Shown piece after piece: positions 43,844-52,792 of a stretch of 64,000 bases of DNA. The translations under genes were made by a program, and so were the position numbers. Under the pieces are notes generated by a model. That model ran no database searches, was not told where the DNA came from, and saw nothing but the letters and a program-made list of their open reading frames with translations. The stretch is from Nocardia sp. NBC_00565 (GTDB lineage: Bacteria > Actinomycetota > Actinomycetes > Mycobacteriales > Mycobacteriaceae), in assembly GCF_036345915.1 (NCBI RefSeq), contig NZ_CP107785.1, forward strand, positions 3,596,001-3,660,000, read 5' to 3'. Each line of letters opens with the position of its first letter. Position 1 is the stretch's first letter.

Positions 43844-44602
43844 ATGTCATTGCAGAACTACGAGAACCTACGAACCCACTCCGAGAACGGGATCGCGACG
43901 ATCACGTTGAGTCGGCCCGGAGGCCGAAACGCGTTCAACACCAACTTCTACGCGGAACTCCGTTCCGCCATCAGGGAAGCCGACGTAGATCCGGGCGTTG
44001 CCGGCGTCATCGTGGATTCGGCAGCGGAGCACTTCGCCGTCGGCGGTGATCTGAAGGAGATGCTGGGATACCTCGAGGGTGACCCACCATCGCGGGACCT
44101 GTGGAAGTTTCGTGACAGTCTGCCGTTCGAGGCGATCCGGGCGTGCCGCAAGCCGACGATAGCGGTGGTCGACGGCATATGCTGCGGCGGCGGGTTCGCC
44201 ACCGCAATTTCGTGCGACTTCATCATCGCCTCGCCGGGTTCGCGTTTCGGCACACCGGAGACCAAAGTCGGGCTTATCGACGGGCTGGTCGGTCCAGCTC
44301 TGTTCGGTCAGGTGCCGCTACCGGTGCTGAAGTATCTGCTGTTCTCGGGTGAGCTGATCGACGCCGAGTACGCCCGGAGCGTCGGGCTGGTGTTCGAGGT
44401 CCTCGAGGCCGACTCACTGCACGCGCGAGCTCAGGAGTTGCTGGCCTCGTTCGCCGCGAACGGGCCCGAGATCCTCGCCGAGTACAAGCGAACTTTCCGT
44501 AGCTACGAGCTCCCGGTGAACTACGAAGACACGATGCGCAATCTCTACTCCGACGCGGCAACCCAGGACCGGGTCCGCGGATTCTTCACCCGAAAGAAGT
44601 GA
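43844..44602 (+). CDS. enoyl-CoA hydratase/isomerase
   Basis: The 252-residue crotonase keeps the CoA oxyanion loops (AEHFAVGGDLKEML and DGICCGGGFATAISCDFIIA) and, around residue 125-145, a FGTPETKVGLIDG loop where one of the two usual catalytic glutamates (GTPE) is present. It hydrates or isomerises an enoyl-CoA. First gene of a right-pointing four-gene operon (hydratase, SDR, hydratase, ligase) with all junctions overlapping. Confidence 0.9.
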   Translation: MSLQNYENLRTHSENGIATITLSRPGGRNAFNTNFYAELRSAIREADVDPGVAGVIVDSAAEHFAVGGDLKEMLGYLEGDPPSRDLWKFRDSLPFEAIRACRKPTIAVVDGICCGGGFATAISCDFIIASPGSRFGTPETKVGLIDGLVGPALFGQVPLPVLKYLLFSGELIDAEYARSVGLVFEVLEADSLHARAQELLASFAANGPEILAEYKRTFRSYELPVNYEDTMRNLYSDAATQDRVRGFFTRKK

Positions 44603-45498
44603 TCCCCATCGACAACGGAACAACCGAGAACTCGACCCCAGCGCAGACCGCACTCGTCACCGGCGGCGCCAGCGGGATCGGCCGATCGACGGTGCGACTG
44701 TTCCTGACCCGAGGATGGTCGGTGGTCGCTGCCGACCTCAACGAATCCTCCGGCCGAGCCCTCCTCGATGAACACCCGAACGAGGTGGCCGCAGGCCGCC
44801 TCGCATTCGCCCGAGCGGACGTATCGAGCGAAGAAGACGTCGAGCGGGCCGCGGCACAAGCGGCGTCGCTCACGGGCCATCTCGCGTGCGTAGTGAACAA
44901 CGCGGGGATCGGAGGCGCGTTCGGACGGATCACGGAAACGTCCGTCGAGGATTGGGACTACACGTTCGCAGTGCTCAGCCGCGGGGTCTTTCTGGGTGTC
45001 AAACATGCCGCGAAGATCATGCAAGCGCAGGGAACCGGCGGGGCGATTGTGAACGTCGCCTCGCTTGCCGCGCTCACCGGAGACGCAGGCCCCCAGGCAT
45101 ATTCGGCCGCGAAGGCGAGTGTCGTACACATGAGCCGCGTATTCGCGACCGAACTCGGGCCCCACCGTATCCGGGTCAACTGCGTATGCCCCGGAGCAAT
45201 CGCGACCCCACTCAATCCATCCGCTTCGCGAGGATTCGACGGCAGTGAGCTGGCACGCGCGCAGCCACTGCCCTTCGTCGGTGAGCCCGAGCATCTGGCC
45301 AGCGCTATCTACTTCTTGGGTTCGAGCGAATCCTCCTTCGTCACCGGTCAATACCTCGCGGTAGACGGTGGACTCGAGGCGGCGGGTCCGCGTCTCGGGC
45401 AGTACCTCGGGACGGATCCTCGCTACGGCTCCCTGGTGGGCGTCAATAGAGGCAACACCGGTGTCAAGTCCACCGTCCACGGGAAGGCGACCCAGTGA
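44599..45498 (+). CDS. short-chain dehydrogenase (3-hydroxyacyl or alcohol type)
   Basis: A 299-residue SDR with TGGASGIGRS, NNAGIGGAF, VASLAALTG with catalytic Ser in IVNVASL, YSAAK and PGAIATPLN. It ends with about 35 extra residues (GTDPRYGSLVGVNRGNTG), a bit longer than the family norm. GTG start overlaps the previous stop. Within the operon it would oxidise the hydroxyacyl intermediate produced by the hydratases. Confidence 0.9.
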   Translation: MIPIDNGTTENSTPAQTALVTGGASGIGRSTVRLFLTRGWSVVAADLNESSGRALLDEHPNEVAAGRLAFARADVSSEEDVERAAAQAASLTGHLACVVNNAGIGGAFGRITETSVEDWDYTFAVLSRGVFLGVKHAAKIMQAQGTGGAIVNVASLAALTGDAGPQAYSAAKASVVHMSRVFATELGPHRIRVNCVCPGAIATPLNPSASRGFDGSELARAQPLPFVGEPEHLASAIYFLGSSESSFVTGQYLAVDGGLEAAGPRLGQYLGTDPRYGSLVGVNRGNTGVKSTVHGKATQ

Positions 45499-46259
45499 GC
45501 GAGGACGTGTGCCTGGTGCGGCGCGAGGGCCGAGTTCTTGTGGTCACCCTGAACCGACCAGCACAGCGCAATGCTCTTAATGCCGAACTGCGGCAACGCC
45601 TTCGGGATGCATTCGACGAATTCGAGGCCGACGACGACCTGCGGTGCGCGGTCCTCACCGGAACCGGGAAGACGTTCTGCGCAGGCGGTGATCTAAAGGA
45701 GATGGCCTCGCAGTCCGTGCAGATCCCTCCCGAAGAGTGGGGCCTGCTGCTGAGTTCACGTGGGCACGTACCCAAGCCGGTGATCGCCGCGGTCAACGGA
45801 CACGCCCTTGCGGGCGGCTTCAGGCTCGTTCAACAGAGCGACCTCTGTCTGGCAGCGGACACGGCAGTCTTCGGCATCAGCGAGGTCAAGCGCGGCCGGG
45901 GTGCACCGTGGGCGGCTCCACTCATCGACATCGTCTCCAAGCGCGTGATGATGGAACTGTTGCTGACCGGCGAGCCGATGACGGCACAGCGGGCGTACGA
46001 GGTGGGGTTCGTCAATCGGGTCGTCCCCGCCGACCGCCTGCTCGACGAAGCACTCTCGATGGCACAGACGGTGGCCGCCAACGCACCGCTGAGCATCGAA
46101 GCAGGCAAGAAGCTCGTCGAGATCTCGACCGAGATGGGCTCGACGCTAGCAACGGAATACGCGAACACACTGTACGAGAAGGTATATCGCAGCGACGACG
46201 CCATTGAGGGCCCGCGCGCATTCGCTGAGAAACGAGAACCCGTATGGATGGGGCAATGA
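45495..46259 (+). CDS. enoyl-CoA hydratase/isomerase
   Basis: The 254-residue crotonase has CoA loops GTGKTFCAGGDLKEMA and NGHALAGGFRLVQQSDLCLA, and the region FGISEVKRGRGAPW where one usual catalytic Glu is Glu in SEVKRG. GTG start overlaps the SDR stop. The second hydratase in one operon suggests two rounds, or two different hydrations, in the pathway. Confidence 0.9.
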   Translation: MSEDVCLVRREGRVLVVTLNRPAQRNALNAELRQRLRDAFDEFEADDDLRCAVLTGTGKTFCAGGDLKEMASQSVQIPPEEWGLLLSSRGHVPKPVIAAVNGHALAGGFRLVQQSDLCLAADTAVFGISEVKRGRGAPWAAPLIDIVSKRVMMELLLTGEPMTAQRAYEVGFVNRVVPADRLLDEALSMAQTVAANAPLSIEAGKKLVEISTEMGSTLATEYANTLYEKVYRSDDAIEGPRAFAEKREPVWMGQ

Positions 46260-48148
46260 GCGCACGCTACGACGAGGCACACAAAGCCGCCCTGTCCGAC
46301 CCGGAGCGGTATTGGGCTCGGCACATCGATCTGATCGACTGGGTGACACCGCCGACGATCATGCTCGATTCGTCCGAGTCACCGCTGTACAGATGGTTTC
46401 CCGACGGAACTCTGAACACCTGCTTCAACGCCGTCGATCGACACGTCCTCGCCGGCCACGGTGACCGCACCGCCATCGTGTACGACAGCCCCGTCACGGG
46501 AAACTCGGCGTCCGTAACGTACGCAGAGCTGCTCGACAAGGTCAGCGCCGCCGCCGGCGGCCTGCGCGAGTTGGGGGTCGACGCGGGAGATCGTGTCGTC
46601 ATCTACATGCCGATGATTCCCGAGGCAGTCATCGCGATGTTGGCATGCGCCCGACTCGGTGCCGTTCATTCGGTGGTCTTCGGTGGTTTTGCGCCGCGAG
46701 AGCTCGCGGCGCGTATCGACGACGCCCTGCCGGTCGTCGTGATCACCGCCTCGTGCGGCATCGAGCCAGGGCGGATTCTCGACTACAAGACGATGGTGGA
46801 CGAGGCTCTCGACCTCGCTACGCACGAGCCCGATGCGCTGGTGCTGGTGCAGCGACCTCAGTTGCCTGCCCGCCTCGGCGTTGCGCGCGAACACGATTGG
46901 GCCGATGTTCTTCGTCGCGGAGCGGCAGATCCCGCCGGTCCCGTCACCGTCCGAGCAACCGATCCGCTGTACATCCTCTACACATCGGGAACCACCGGCA
47001 GGCCCAAGGGTGTGGTTCGCGACAACGGCGGGCATGCCGTCGCAATGGCCTGGTCACTTCCCAACGTGTACGACATCCACCCCGGACAGGTGTGGTGGTC
47101 GGCGTCGGATATCGGGTGGGTGGTGGGCCATTCGTACATCGTCTACGCCCCACTCATCAACGGCTCCACCACAGTTCTCTACGAGGGCAAACCCGTCGGC
47201 ACGCCCGATGCCGGCGCCTTCTGGCGGGTCATCGCGGAACACTCCGTCGAGGGGTTGCTCGCCGCGCCGACCGCAATTCGTGCGATCAGGAAAATGGATC
47301 CGGATGGACAGTTGGTCGCCGACCACGACGTGACGTCGCTGCGCAACCTGTTCCTCGCGGGAGAACGACTCGATCCCGACACCTATTCCTGGGCAACGGA
47401 TCTCCTCGGCAAGCCGGTCGTGGACAACTGGTGGCAAACCGAGACCGGCTGGCCGATAGCTGCCAACCTTCGAGGGTTCGATCCGATGCCGATCAAACCT
47501 GGATCACCGACTGTCCCGATACCCGGTTTCGACGTTCGAATACTCGACGAACACGGAGTGCAGGTCGAGCCCGGTACGGACGGAGCGATCTGCATTCGCC
47601 TGCCACTGCCACCGGGAACCTTGCCGACGCTGTGGGGTGACGACACCCGATTCGTCGAGTCCTACCTGTCGGCTTTCGACGGGTACTACCTGACCGGGGA
47701 CGGCGGCCACATCGATGAGGACGGGTATCTCTTCGTCATGGGACGAACCGACGATGTCATCAACGTTGCTGGGCATCGTTTGTCGACCGGCGCCATAGAG
47801 GCGGTGCTCTCCGGACATCCTGCCGTCGCCGAATGTGCCGTAATCGGCGCCGCGGACGGTTTGAAGGGCCAGATCCCACGCGGGTTCGTGGTACTGAAGT
47901 CCGGTTCGCAGCATGACCGAGAGCAGCTCGCGTCCGAACTGATCGCCTTGGTGCGCAAAGAGATCGGCGCCATCGCGACGCCCAAGGACATCGTTGTCGT
48001 AGACGGTCTGCCCAAGACGAGATCTGGCAAGGTCCTCCGCAAGTCGATGCGTGAGATTGCCGACCTCGGCACCACCACCGTGCCGGCAACGATCGAAGAT
48101 CCGGCCGTTCTCGAGAGCATCCGGTCGGCGCTAGGACCGCTGCGATGA
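46256..48148 (+). CDS. propionyl-CoA/acetyl-CoA synthetase-like ligase
   Basis: The 630-residue ANL enzyme has an acetyl-CoA synthetase N-terminal domain, P-loop YTSGTTGRPKGVV, WWSASDIGWVVGHSYIVYAP, NWWQTETGWPI and KTRSGKVLRKSMRE with the regulatory lysine. It is closest in layout to propionyl-CoA synthetase PrpE. The ATG at 46256 overlaps the hydratase stop. It may activate propionate or a short acid released late in the pathway. A strong hairpin terminator follows. Confidence 0.9.
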   Translation: MSARYDEAHKAALSDPERYWARHIDLIDWVTPPTIMLDSSESPLYRWFPDGTLNTCFNAVDRHVLAGHGDRTAIVYDSPVTGNSASVTYAELLDKVSAAAGGLRELGVDAGDRVVIYMPMIPEAVIAMLACARLGAVHSVVFGGFAPRELAARIDDALPVVVITASCGIEPGRILDYKTMVDEALDLATHEPDALVLVQRPQLPARLGVAREHDWADVLRRGAADPAGPVTVRATDPLYILYTSGTTGRPKGVVRDNGGHAVAMAWSLPNVYDIHPGQVWWSASDIGWVVGHSYIVYAPLINGSTTVLYEGKPVGTPDAGAFWRVIAEHSVEGLLAAPTAIRAIRKMDPDGQLVADHDVTSLRNLFLAGERLDPDTYSWATDLLGKPVVDNWWQTETGWPIAANLRGFDPMPIKPGSPTVPIPGFDVRILDEHGVQVEPGTDGAICIRLPLPPGTLPTLWGDDTRFVESYLSAFDGYYLTGDGGHIDEDGYLFVMGRTDDVINVAGHRLSTGAIEAVLSGHPAVAECAVIGAADGLKGQIPRGFVVLKSGSQHDREQLASELIALVRKEIGAIATPKDIVVVDGLPKTRSGKVLRKSMREIADLGTTTVPATIEDPAVLESIRSALGPLR

Positions 48149-48157
48149 CACCGAAAC

Positions 48158-48194
48158 GAGAACAGCGTCAGCCGATTCGGCTGACGCTGTTCTC
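48158..48194. terminator. bidirectional hairpin terminator
   Basis: GAGAACAGCGTCAGCCG (48158-48174) and its perfect complement (48178-48194) form a 17-bp stem with a 3-nt loop between the convergent ligase and P450 genes. Confidence 0.88.
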
Positions 48195-48241
48195 GCCTTC
48201 GTACTGTCTGCTTCCACATCGAAGCCGACCGCCGGTCGTCG

Positions 48242-49444
48242 TCACGGTCGCAGCGTCACCGGCAACGTGAGAAGCGAACGCAGGATGGCATTGTCGGCGT
48301 AGCGAGGCTCGAAGTCGGGGTCCGTCAGCTGTATCGACCCGAATCGGTCCAGTAGGGCATTGAGCGCAATTCCAGCTTCCAGCCGTGACAAGGCAGCACC
48401 CACGCAGAAGTGAATTCCCTTGCCGAACGAGACGTGCGCTGCCGGCCCGCTCGCCAGGTTGACTTCGTCGGGGTTCTCGAATTGAGCCGAATCACGATTG
48501 GCGGCACCGATCATGACCATCACGCGGGAACCGGCAGGAACCGGCACCCCGTTGATCTCGCTGTCGACGGTCGCCACCCGAGGGAAGCCCTGAATCGGAG
48601 ACTGCAGCCGAAGGGCCTCCTCGATCGCCGACGGGATCAGCGATCGGTCGGCCCGTACGCTCGCCATCAGATGTGGCTCCTGCAAGAGCATCAACAGGAC
48701 GGATGACACCAAGTTGACGGTCGTCTCGTTGCCGGCGACCAGGACCACATACGCGATCGCGATTATTTCCTCGGTAGTCAATCGACCCTCGTCCGCCTCG
48801 ACGAGTGCACCGAGAAAATCGGAGGTGGGAGTGCCACGACGGTCTTCGGTACGTTCTGCAAAATACTGGAGGAGTTCCTGCAGCGACGTGTTCACCTCGA
48901 TCTGCCGCTGTTCCGACAGGGTGCCGCCGAGCACCTCGGCGGCGTCGTCGGACCACCGCTTGAAGATCGCGAGGTCATCCTTGGGCACGCCCAAGAAGTC
49001 GGCGATCACGATCAGCGGTAGCGGCTGCGCGAAGTCGCGGACGAAGTCGACCTGCTCGACCTTCTCGATCGTGTCGACCAGCGCTGCGACGGTATCCGTG
49101 ACATCCAGCGCGAGTGCACCGAGACGGCGCGGGGTGAACGCGCTGGCGACGATGCGGCGGTAGCGGCGGTGGGACGGCGGATCGTTTGTCAGGAGAGTGC
49201 GAACAATTCGATGGCCCTGCGAAAGAACAGCTCTTGCTGCCGGTGCCTGCCTCTGACGAAGACCGGGGCCCGCCTTGGACGAATAGACGTCGGGGTTCGT
49301 GAGAACTTCGACGCAGTCGTCGTAGCCGAGAACGAGGTACAGGTCGTCATCCGGGACCTTGTACACAGGGCCTTGCTCCTGTAGTTCGCGGTACCGCGGG
49401 AACGGGCACTGAACGACGTCCGGTTCGAACAGTCTCTCTGTCAT
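48242..49444 (-). CDS. cytochrome P450
   Basis: A 400-residue soluble bacterial P450: I-helix VLVAGNETTVNLV, ExxR in AIEEALRLQSP, and haem loop FGKGIHFCVG with ligand Cys347. The usual I-helix acid-threonine pair is Asn-Glu-Thr-Thr. Size and context suggest hydroxylation of a small hydrophobic compound such as a monoterpenoid, the first step of the pathway. No ferredoxin or reductase gene is adjacent, so redox partners must come from elsewhere. It is divergent from a TetR regulator with an operator-like palindrome between. Confidence 0.92.
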   Translation of the reverse strand: MTERLFEPDVVQCPFPRYRELQEQGPVYKVPDDDLYLVLGYDDCVEVLTNPDVYSSKAGPGLRQRQAPAARAVLSQGHRIVRTLLTNDPPSHRRYRRIVASAFTPRRLGALALDVTDTVAALVDTIEKVEQVDFVRDFAQPLPLIVIADFLGVPKDDLAIFKRWSDDAAEVLGGTLSEQRQIEVNTSLQELLQYFAERTEDRRGTPTSDFLGALVEADEGRLTTEEIIAIAYVVLVAGNETTVNLVSSVLLMLLQEPHLMASVRADRSLIPSAIEEALRLQSPIQGFPRVATVDSEINGVPVPAGSRVMVMIGAANRDSAQFENPDEVNLASGPAAHVSFGKGIHFCVGAALSRLEAGIALNALLDRFGSIQLTDPDFEPRYADNAILRSLLTLPVTLRP

Positions 49445-49463
49445 GGCGACTCCTCAACTCTTT

Positions 49464-49487
49464 CTCTAGTTCTAACTTAGATTAGAG
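49464..49487. promoter_or_regulatory. putative TetR operator
   Basis: Inverted arms CTCTA (49464-49468) and TAGAG (49483-49487) with inner TCTAA/TTAGA (49471-49475, 49478-49482 region) form an AT-rich palindrome between the P450 and TetR genes. Confidence 0.6.
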
Positions 49488-49523
49488 TGCCATACAAGCC
49501 CCGGGCGCCGATAGTCTGAGCGC

Positions 49524-50186
49524 ATGAACGAGGCTGCGAATCCACAGGGCGCCCCAGCTACGACGACCCGAGGGGAGTCGACGAGAGAGCGGATCATGCA
49601 AAGCGCGGCACGGGTGCTCGCGAGGAAAGGCTATGCCGCAACTACTTTGGCAGAGATAGCCGAGGGCGCGGGAACGAAGGCCGGCAGCATGTACTACTAC
49701 ATCGACAACAGAGAGGGCCTGATCCGAGGACTCATGACCCGCGGCATCATCGAGACCCACGCGTACGTCAAGCATGCTGTGGAGAACCTCGGTTCGGACG
49801 CGACGTCCCAAGACCGACTCGGCGCGGCAATCGGAGCACACATGCGCTTCATGCTCACCGAGAACGACATCGCCCGGGCGAGTATCCGAACGCTGGGTCA
49901 GGCACCACCGGATGTACAAGGTCCGGCAATCGAACTACACCGCAGATACGGACACTACTTCTCGAGTTTGATCGAGGATGCGAAGAGTGACGGTTTTCTG
50001 GCCACGGACGTAGACGCCCGCTTACTCAGGCTTCTGATCATCGGCGCTGCGAACTGGTCCACCGCCTGGTACCAAACAACAGGCGCTAACTCGGCTGACG
50101 ACATCGCCGAATTGCTTGTCCGTATGGCCCGTGGTGACTTACTTCCCCCGGGAGACAGCAAGTCCCGGGGCACTGACAACGCGTGA
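49524..50186 (+). CDS. TetR-family transcriptional regulator
   Basis: The 220-residue protein has the TetR DNA-binding helices (ERIMQSAARVLARKGYAATT, LAEIAEGAGTKAGSMYYYID) and a TetR C-terminal helical ligand domain. The residues before it (NEAANPQGAPATTTRGESTR) are disordered. It is divergent from the P450, and the palindrome in the 80-bp gap is a likely operator, so it should repress the P450 until substrate appears. Confidence 0.9.
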   Translation: MNEAANPQGAPATTTRGESTRERIMQSAARVLARKGYAATTLAEIAEGAGTKAGSMYYYIDNREGLIRGLMTRGIIETHAYVKHAVENLGSDATSQDRLGAAIGAHMRFMLTENDIARASIRTLGQAPPDVQGPAIELHRRYGHYFSSLIEDAKSDGFLATDVDARLLRLLIIGAANWSTAWYQTTGANSADDIAELLVRMARGDLLPPGDSKSRGTDNA

Positions 50187-50260
50187 ATCCACCTTCGAGA
50201 AAGTGACATCGGACGGCGCTGACTGATCAGGACCAGTCGGGTTGATTGGGCACGCCCAAA

Positions 50261-50422
50261 GGCGATGCCAACGAGACCGTCACGAGTCTGCTCACTGACG
50301 CACCGACTTTCATCGGCGCCAGCGACCATTTGGGCTTCGCCACGGGCCGACACTTCTGCGTGCGCGCGCAACTGACGAAGGCCGAGATCGAGAGTGCGAT
50401 CAGCACGATCCTCTGCCGGTAA
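50261..50422 (+). pseudogene. cytochrome P450 fragment (haem-loop region)
   Basis: The frame GDANETVTSLLTDAPTFIGA then SDHLGFATGRHFCVRAQLTK and AEIESAISTILCR-stop contains the P450 haem-binding loop FATGRHFCVR and following L helix. It has no start and only about 54 residues. The Gly after Cys-x is Arg here (FCVR). A second, lost P450 is implied. Confidence 0.7.
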
Positions 50423-50452
50423 CGCTGAGGCAATCCCATGTAAGTTGGCAAT

Positions 50453-50464
50453 ATTGGCTACAAT
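50453..50464. promoter_or_regulatory. putative operator, perfect ATTG-N4-CAAT palindrome (site 4)
   Basis: ATTGGCTACAAT lies 140 bp upstream of the carveol-dehydrogenase-like SDR, preceded by a second TTGGCAATA half-like sequence at 50445-50453. Confidence 0.6.
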
Positions 50465-50604
50465 ATTGCGCTCGATGACGTAGCCAGTTACTGTACAAAC
50501 AGAGTCCTTGTGACGCAGGTCTCATGTCACGTGTAGTTCGTACACGCCCGAGACAGTCAAATTCGGTATTCCTTTCAATCACAACAAGATCGAGGTCGTA
50601 GAAC

Positions 50605-51465
50605 ATGGGCACGCTGGACGGAAAAGTTGCACTGATCACCGGAGCAGGGCGCGGTATGGGTGCATCCCACGCGAAGGTGCTGGCGCAAAAGGGGGCAGCC
50701 GTAGTCATGCTGGACGGCCCCGCGCCAGTTCCCACCGCGGAATACGCGATGTCCACGGGTGAGGCGCTGAAGGCCGTGGCTACCGAAGTATGCGACAAGG
50801 GTGGCCGCGCGCTGGCCATCGAAGGTGATGTGCGATCACAGGACGATCTCGACGGTGCCGTGGCGAAGGCGGTGTCCGAGTTCGGCAAGGTCGATCTGCT
50901 CGTGGCCAATGCCGGTATCTGGGGCGAGCTTGCACCGATCTGGGAAATGTCGGAGGAGGCATGGCTCGAGACCATAGATATCAATCTTTCGGGACCGTGG
51001 CGCACCGTGAAGGCAGTCGCTCCCCGGATGATCGAGAACGGCGTGGGGTCGATCGTGTTGATCTCCTCTGTCGTCGGCATCGGTGAGGGACTGCCCGGAT
51101 CTGCCAACTACGCCGCCGCCAAGCACGGTGTGATCGGCCTACTGAGAACTGCTGCAATGGAATTAGGTCCGCTCAACATTCGAGTCAACGCAGTGTGCCC
51201 GGGGTTCATCCGCACCGGACTTCACGGGTGGCAAGGGGCTGTCGACCTGATGGCCGGCCACCCCGGCGGCACGGAAGAGGATCTGATCCAGGCCGGCCAC
51301 CACTACGGCATCCTGAAGGGACGCGGCCCCCTGGAGCCCGGCCACGTCAGTGAGATGGTGGCCTTCCTGCTCTCGGACGACGCTTGGGCAGTCACCGGCA
51401 GCATCGTTCCTGTCGATGCGGGACACACTATTCTCCCGCGTATCAACCCCGCACCGGCGTATTGA
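50605..51465 (+). CDS. mycofactocin-type / carveol dehydrogenase-like SDR
   Basis: The 286-residue SDR begins MGTLDGKVALITGAGRGMGA, then carries the insertion after strand 2 (DGPAPVPTAEYAMSTGEALK) typical of carveol dehydrogenase and mycofactocin-coupled SDRs. Also present are NAGIWGELAP, catalytic Ser in IVLISSVVG and YAAAKHG. These enzymes oxidise secondary terpene alcohols while keeping nicotinamide tightly bound. Downstream of the P450/TetR pair and with a cluster operator in its promoter, it would convert the hydroxylated terpenoid to the ketone or diketone cleaved by the oxocamphor-hydrolase-like enzyme. Confidence 0.9.
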   Translation: MGTLDGKVALITGAGRGMGASHAKVLAQKGAAVVMLDGPAPVPTAEYAMSTGEALKAVATEVCDKGGRALAIEGDVRSQDDLDGAVAKAVSEFGKVDLLVANAGIWGELAPIWEMSEEAWLETIDINLSGPWRTVKAVAPRMIENGVGSIVLISSVVGIGEGLPGSANYAAAKHGVIGLLRTAAMELGPLNIRVNAVCPGFIRTGLHGWQGAVDLMAGHPGGTEEDLIQAGHHYGILKGRGPLEPGHVSEMVAFLLSDDAWAVTGSIVPVDAGHTILPRINPAPAY

Positions 51466-51519
51466 TCACCCATCGTGGGGACATCTCCAGCAGGGCCGGC
51501 TGAATCGCCTGTAAGTGTT

Positions 51520-51667
51520 GGGCCCGATCCAGCCCGGCCGCGCTGGTAGGGAAGCTCGCTTCGCCGACCGCGGCACCGGTCGAGGCGGTGACGACCGATA
51601 TCGCGTGGTTTGCGGCATGGGTGTCGACGCCGATGACGAGTTCGTACTGCTCTGAGACGATAGACAT
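51520..51667 (-). mobile_element. IS110-family transposase N-terminal fragment
   Basis: From ATG 51667 leftward the frame reads VSEQYELVIGVDTHAANHAI then SVVTASTGAAVGEASFPTSA. The VIGVDTHxxxH start of the RuvC-like domain is characteristic of IS110 transposases. Homology ends after about 45 residues. Confidence 0.65.
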
Positions 51668-51949
51668 TGACGGCGGAAGTCCTTCCGATGGGCGACGTCG
51701 TTGGTCGGCGTCGGCCCGGAAGGAGAACTTCGAGGCAGGCCTGTAATGGGCCACGATCCCGCGGCAACGGGGTCGGGGCAGGCTTCTGATCAAGCCACCG
51801 AAGCAAGACCGGGCTGGCGCCGCCGCCACAACCAGTGGACAGATCCCGGCAAGTGCACTCGAGGGCAAAGCGATTCACGAGTCACACCGGAGGGACTGCC
51901 CCGACTTTGGATGAGTCAACCAAACCGGGGGCAGTCCCGTTCGCCCAGC

Positions 51950-52161
51950 GTCGATGTGGTGGTGCCCCTTGGCGTGGAGACCGCATCCGGTTCGACAGAC
52001 GGAATCTTCGCCAATGGAGCCGTCACCGACCGCAACGGAGCACCGATCGGCGAGGTCATTCTATGGGGCGAGCACGGCAGGCTCAGTGGAATCGAGTACG
52101 CCTGTACACGGACGTGCGTCCACAGACGCTGCCCGAGCCCACGCAGATCGAGGTCTCGTAG
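51950..52161 (+). pseudogene. conserved hypothetical protein C-terminal fragment, frameshifted
   Basis: Plus-strand frames give STDGIFANGAVTDRNGAPIG then EVILWGEHGRLSGIEYA, followed after a shift by YTDVRPQTLPEPTQIEVS-stop. This resembles the end of an uncharacterised actinobacterial family (IGEVLLWxExGRLSGLEYAW pattern). The start is missing. Confidence 0.5.
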
Positions 52162-52327
52162 TCCATCTAGATGTGACGCACCTCGAGGCAGGATTCGCTG
52201 ACAGAGTGTCGGTGCCCCGTCGTCGGGCCACCACGTTGCCACTCATGAGACCACCGACAGCTGGCCGGAAGTGAAACGGGTTATCGCATTGCCGATTGGC
52301 GGACGCCGCCTCCCCAAACGGCCGATA

Positions 52328-52412
52328 GGCGGCTACTTAACACTGGTGCCAGGGCTGGATCCCGGCCAGGATCTGGTCCAGGTGCCCGGTGGGACGCTCT
52401 CCCAGTTCACGT
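52328..52412 (+). mobile_element. orphan IS110-type left-end sequence, copy B
   Basis: Starting GGCTACTTAACACTGG and continuing GGATCCCGGCCAGGATC, then GTCCAGG and CCCGGTGGGA, this matches the outer part of the element end at 54241 in the same orientation. The GATCC-CGGCCA-GGATC hairpin is kept. The inner part and transposase are missing. Confidence 0.55.
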
Positions 52413-52792
52413 CTGCCCTCCACTCGACGATCCGAACCCGTCCGGCACACCGATCTCACAGCACCGTTCCGAGATATCAGCTCATTCCATCATTCTCTTG
52501 CACTGTCGAACACCGCTATATGCCAAGTGACGCTTCGCTTCTCGCATCCCGGTCAGTCGTTCAGAGTCACCGTGACGGAAGCTCGACCGCACAATGCTGC
52601 AAGCTTCATGGGCAGGTCCCGTGAGGGGCGGTCGAATGCTCTCACCTCGGCACGAAGGCCCGGTGTCGGAGATCAGCGTGTCGAATCCACCGGATACACG
52701 CAATCGCCTGCGGCACTGGGCGAGACGACCGATAGTCGTTTGAGTGCATCGTGCTGTCTCCATCTATGGACCCCTGCGACGGGAGAAGTGTT
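52413..52792. other. intergenic region upstream of the terpene synthase
   Basis: No gene is supported. It contains the promoter for the terpene synthase and unassigned sequence beyond the IS110 remnant. Confidence 0.35.
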
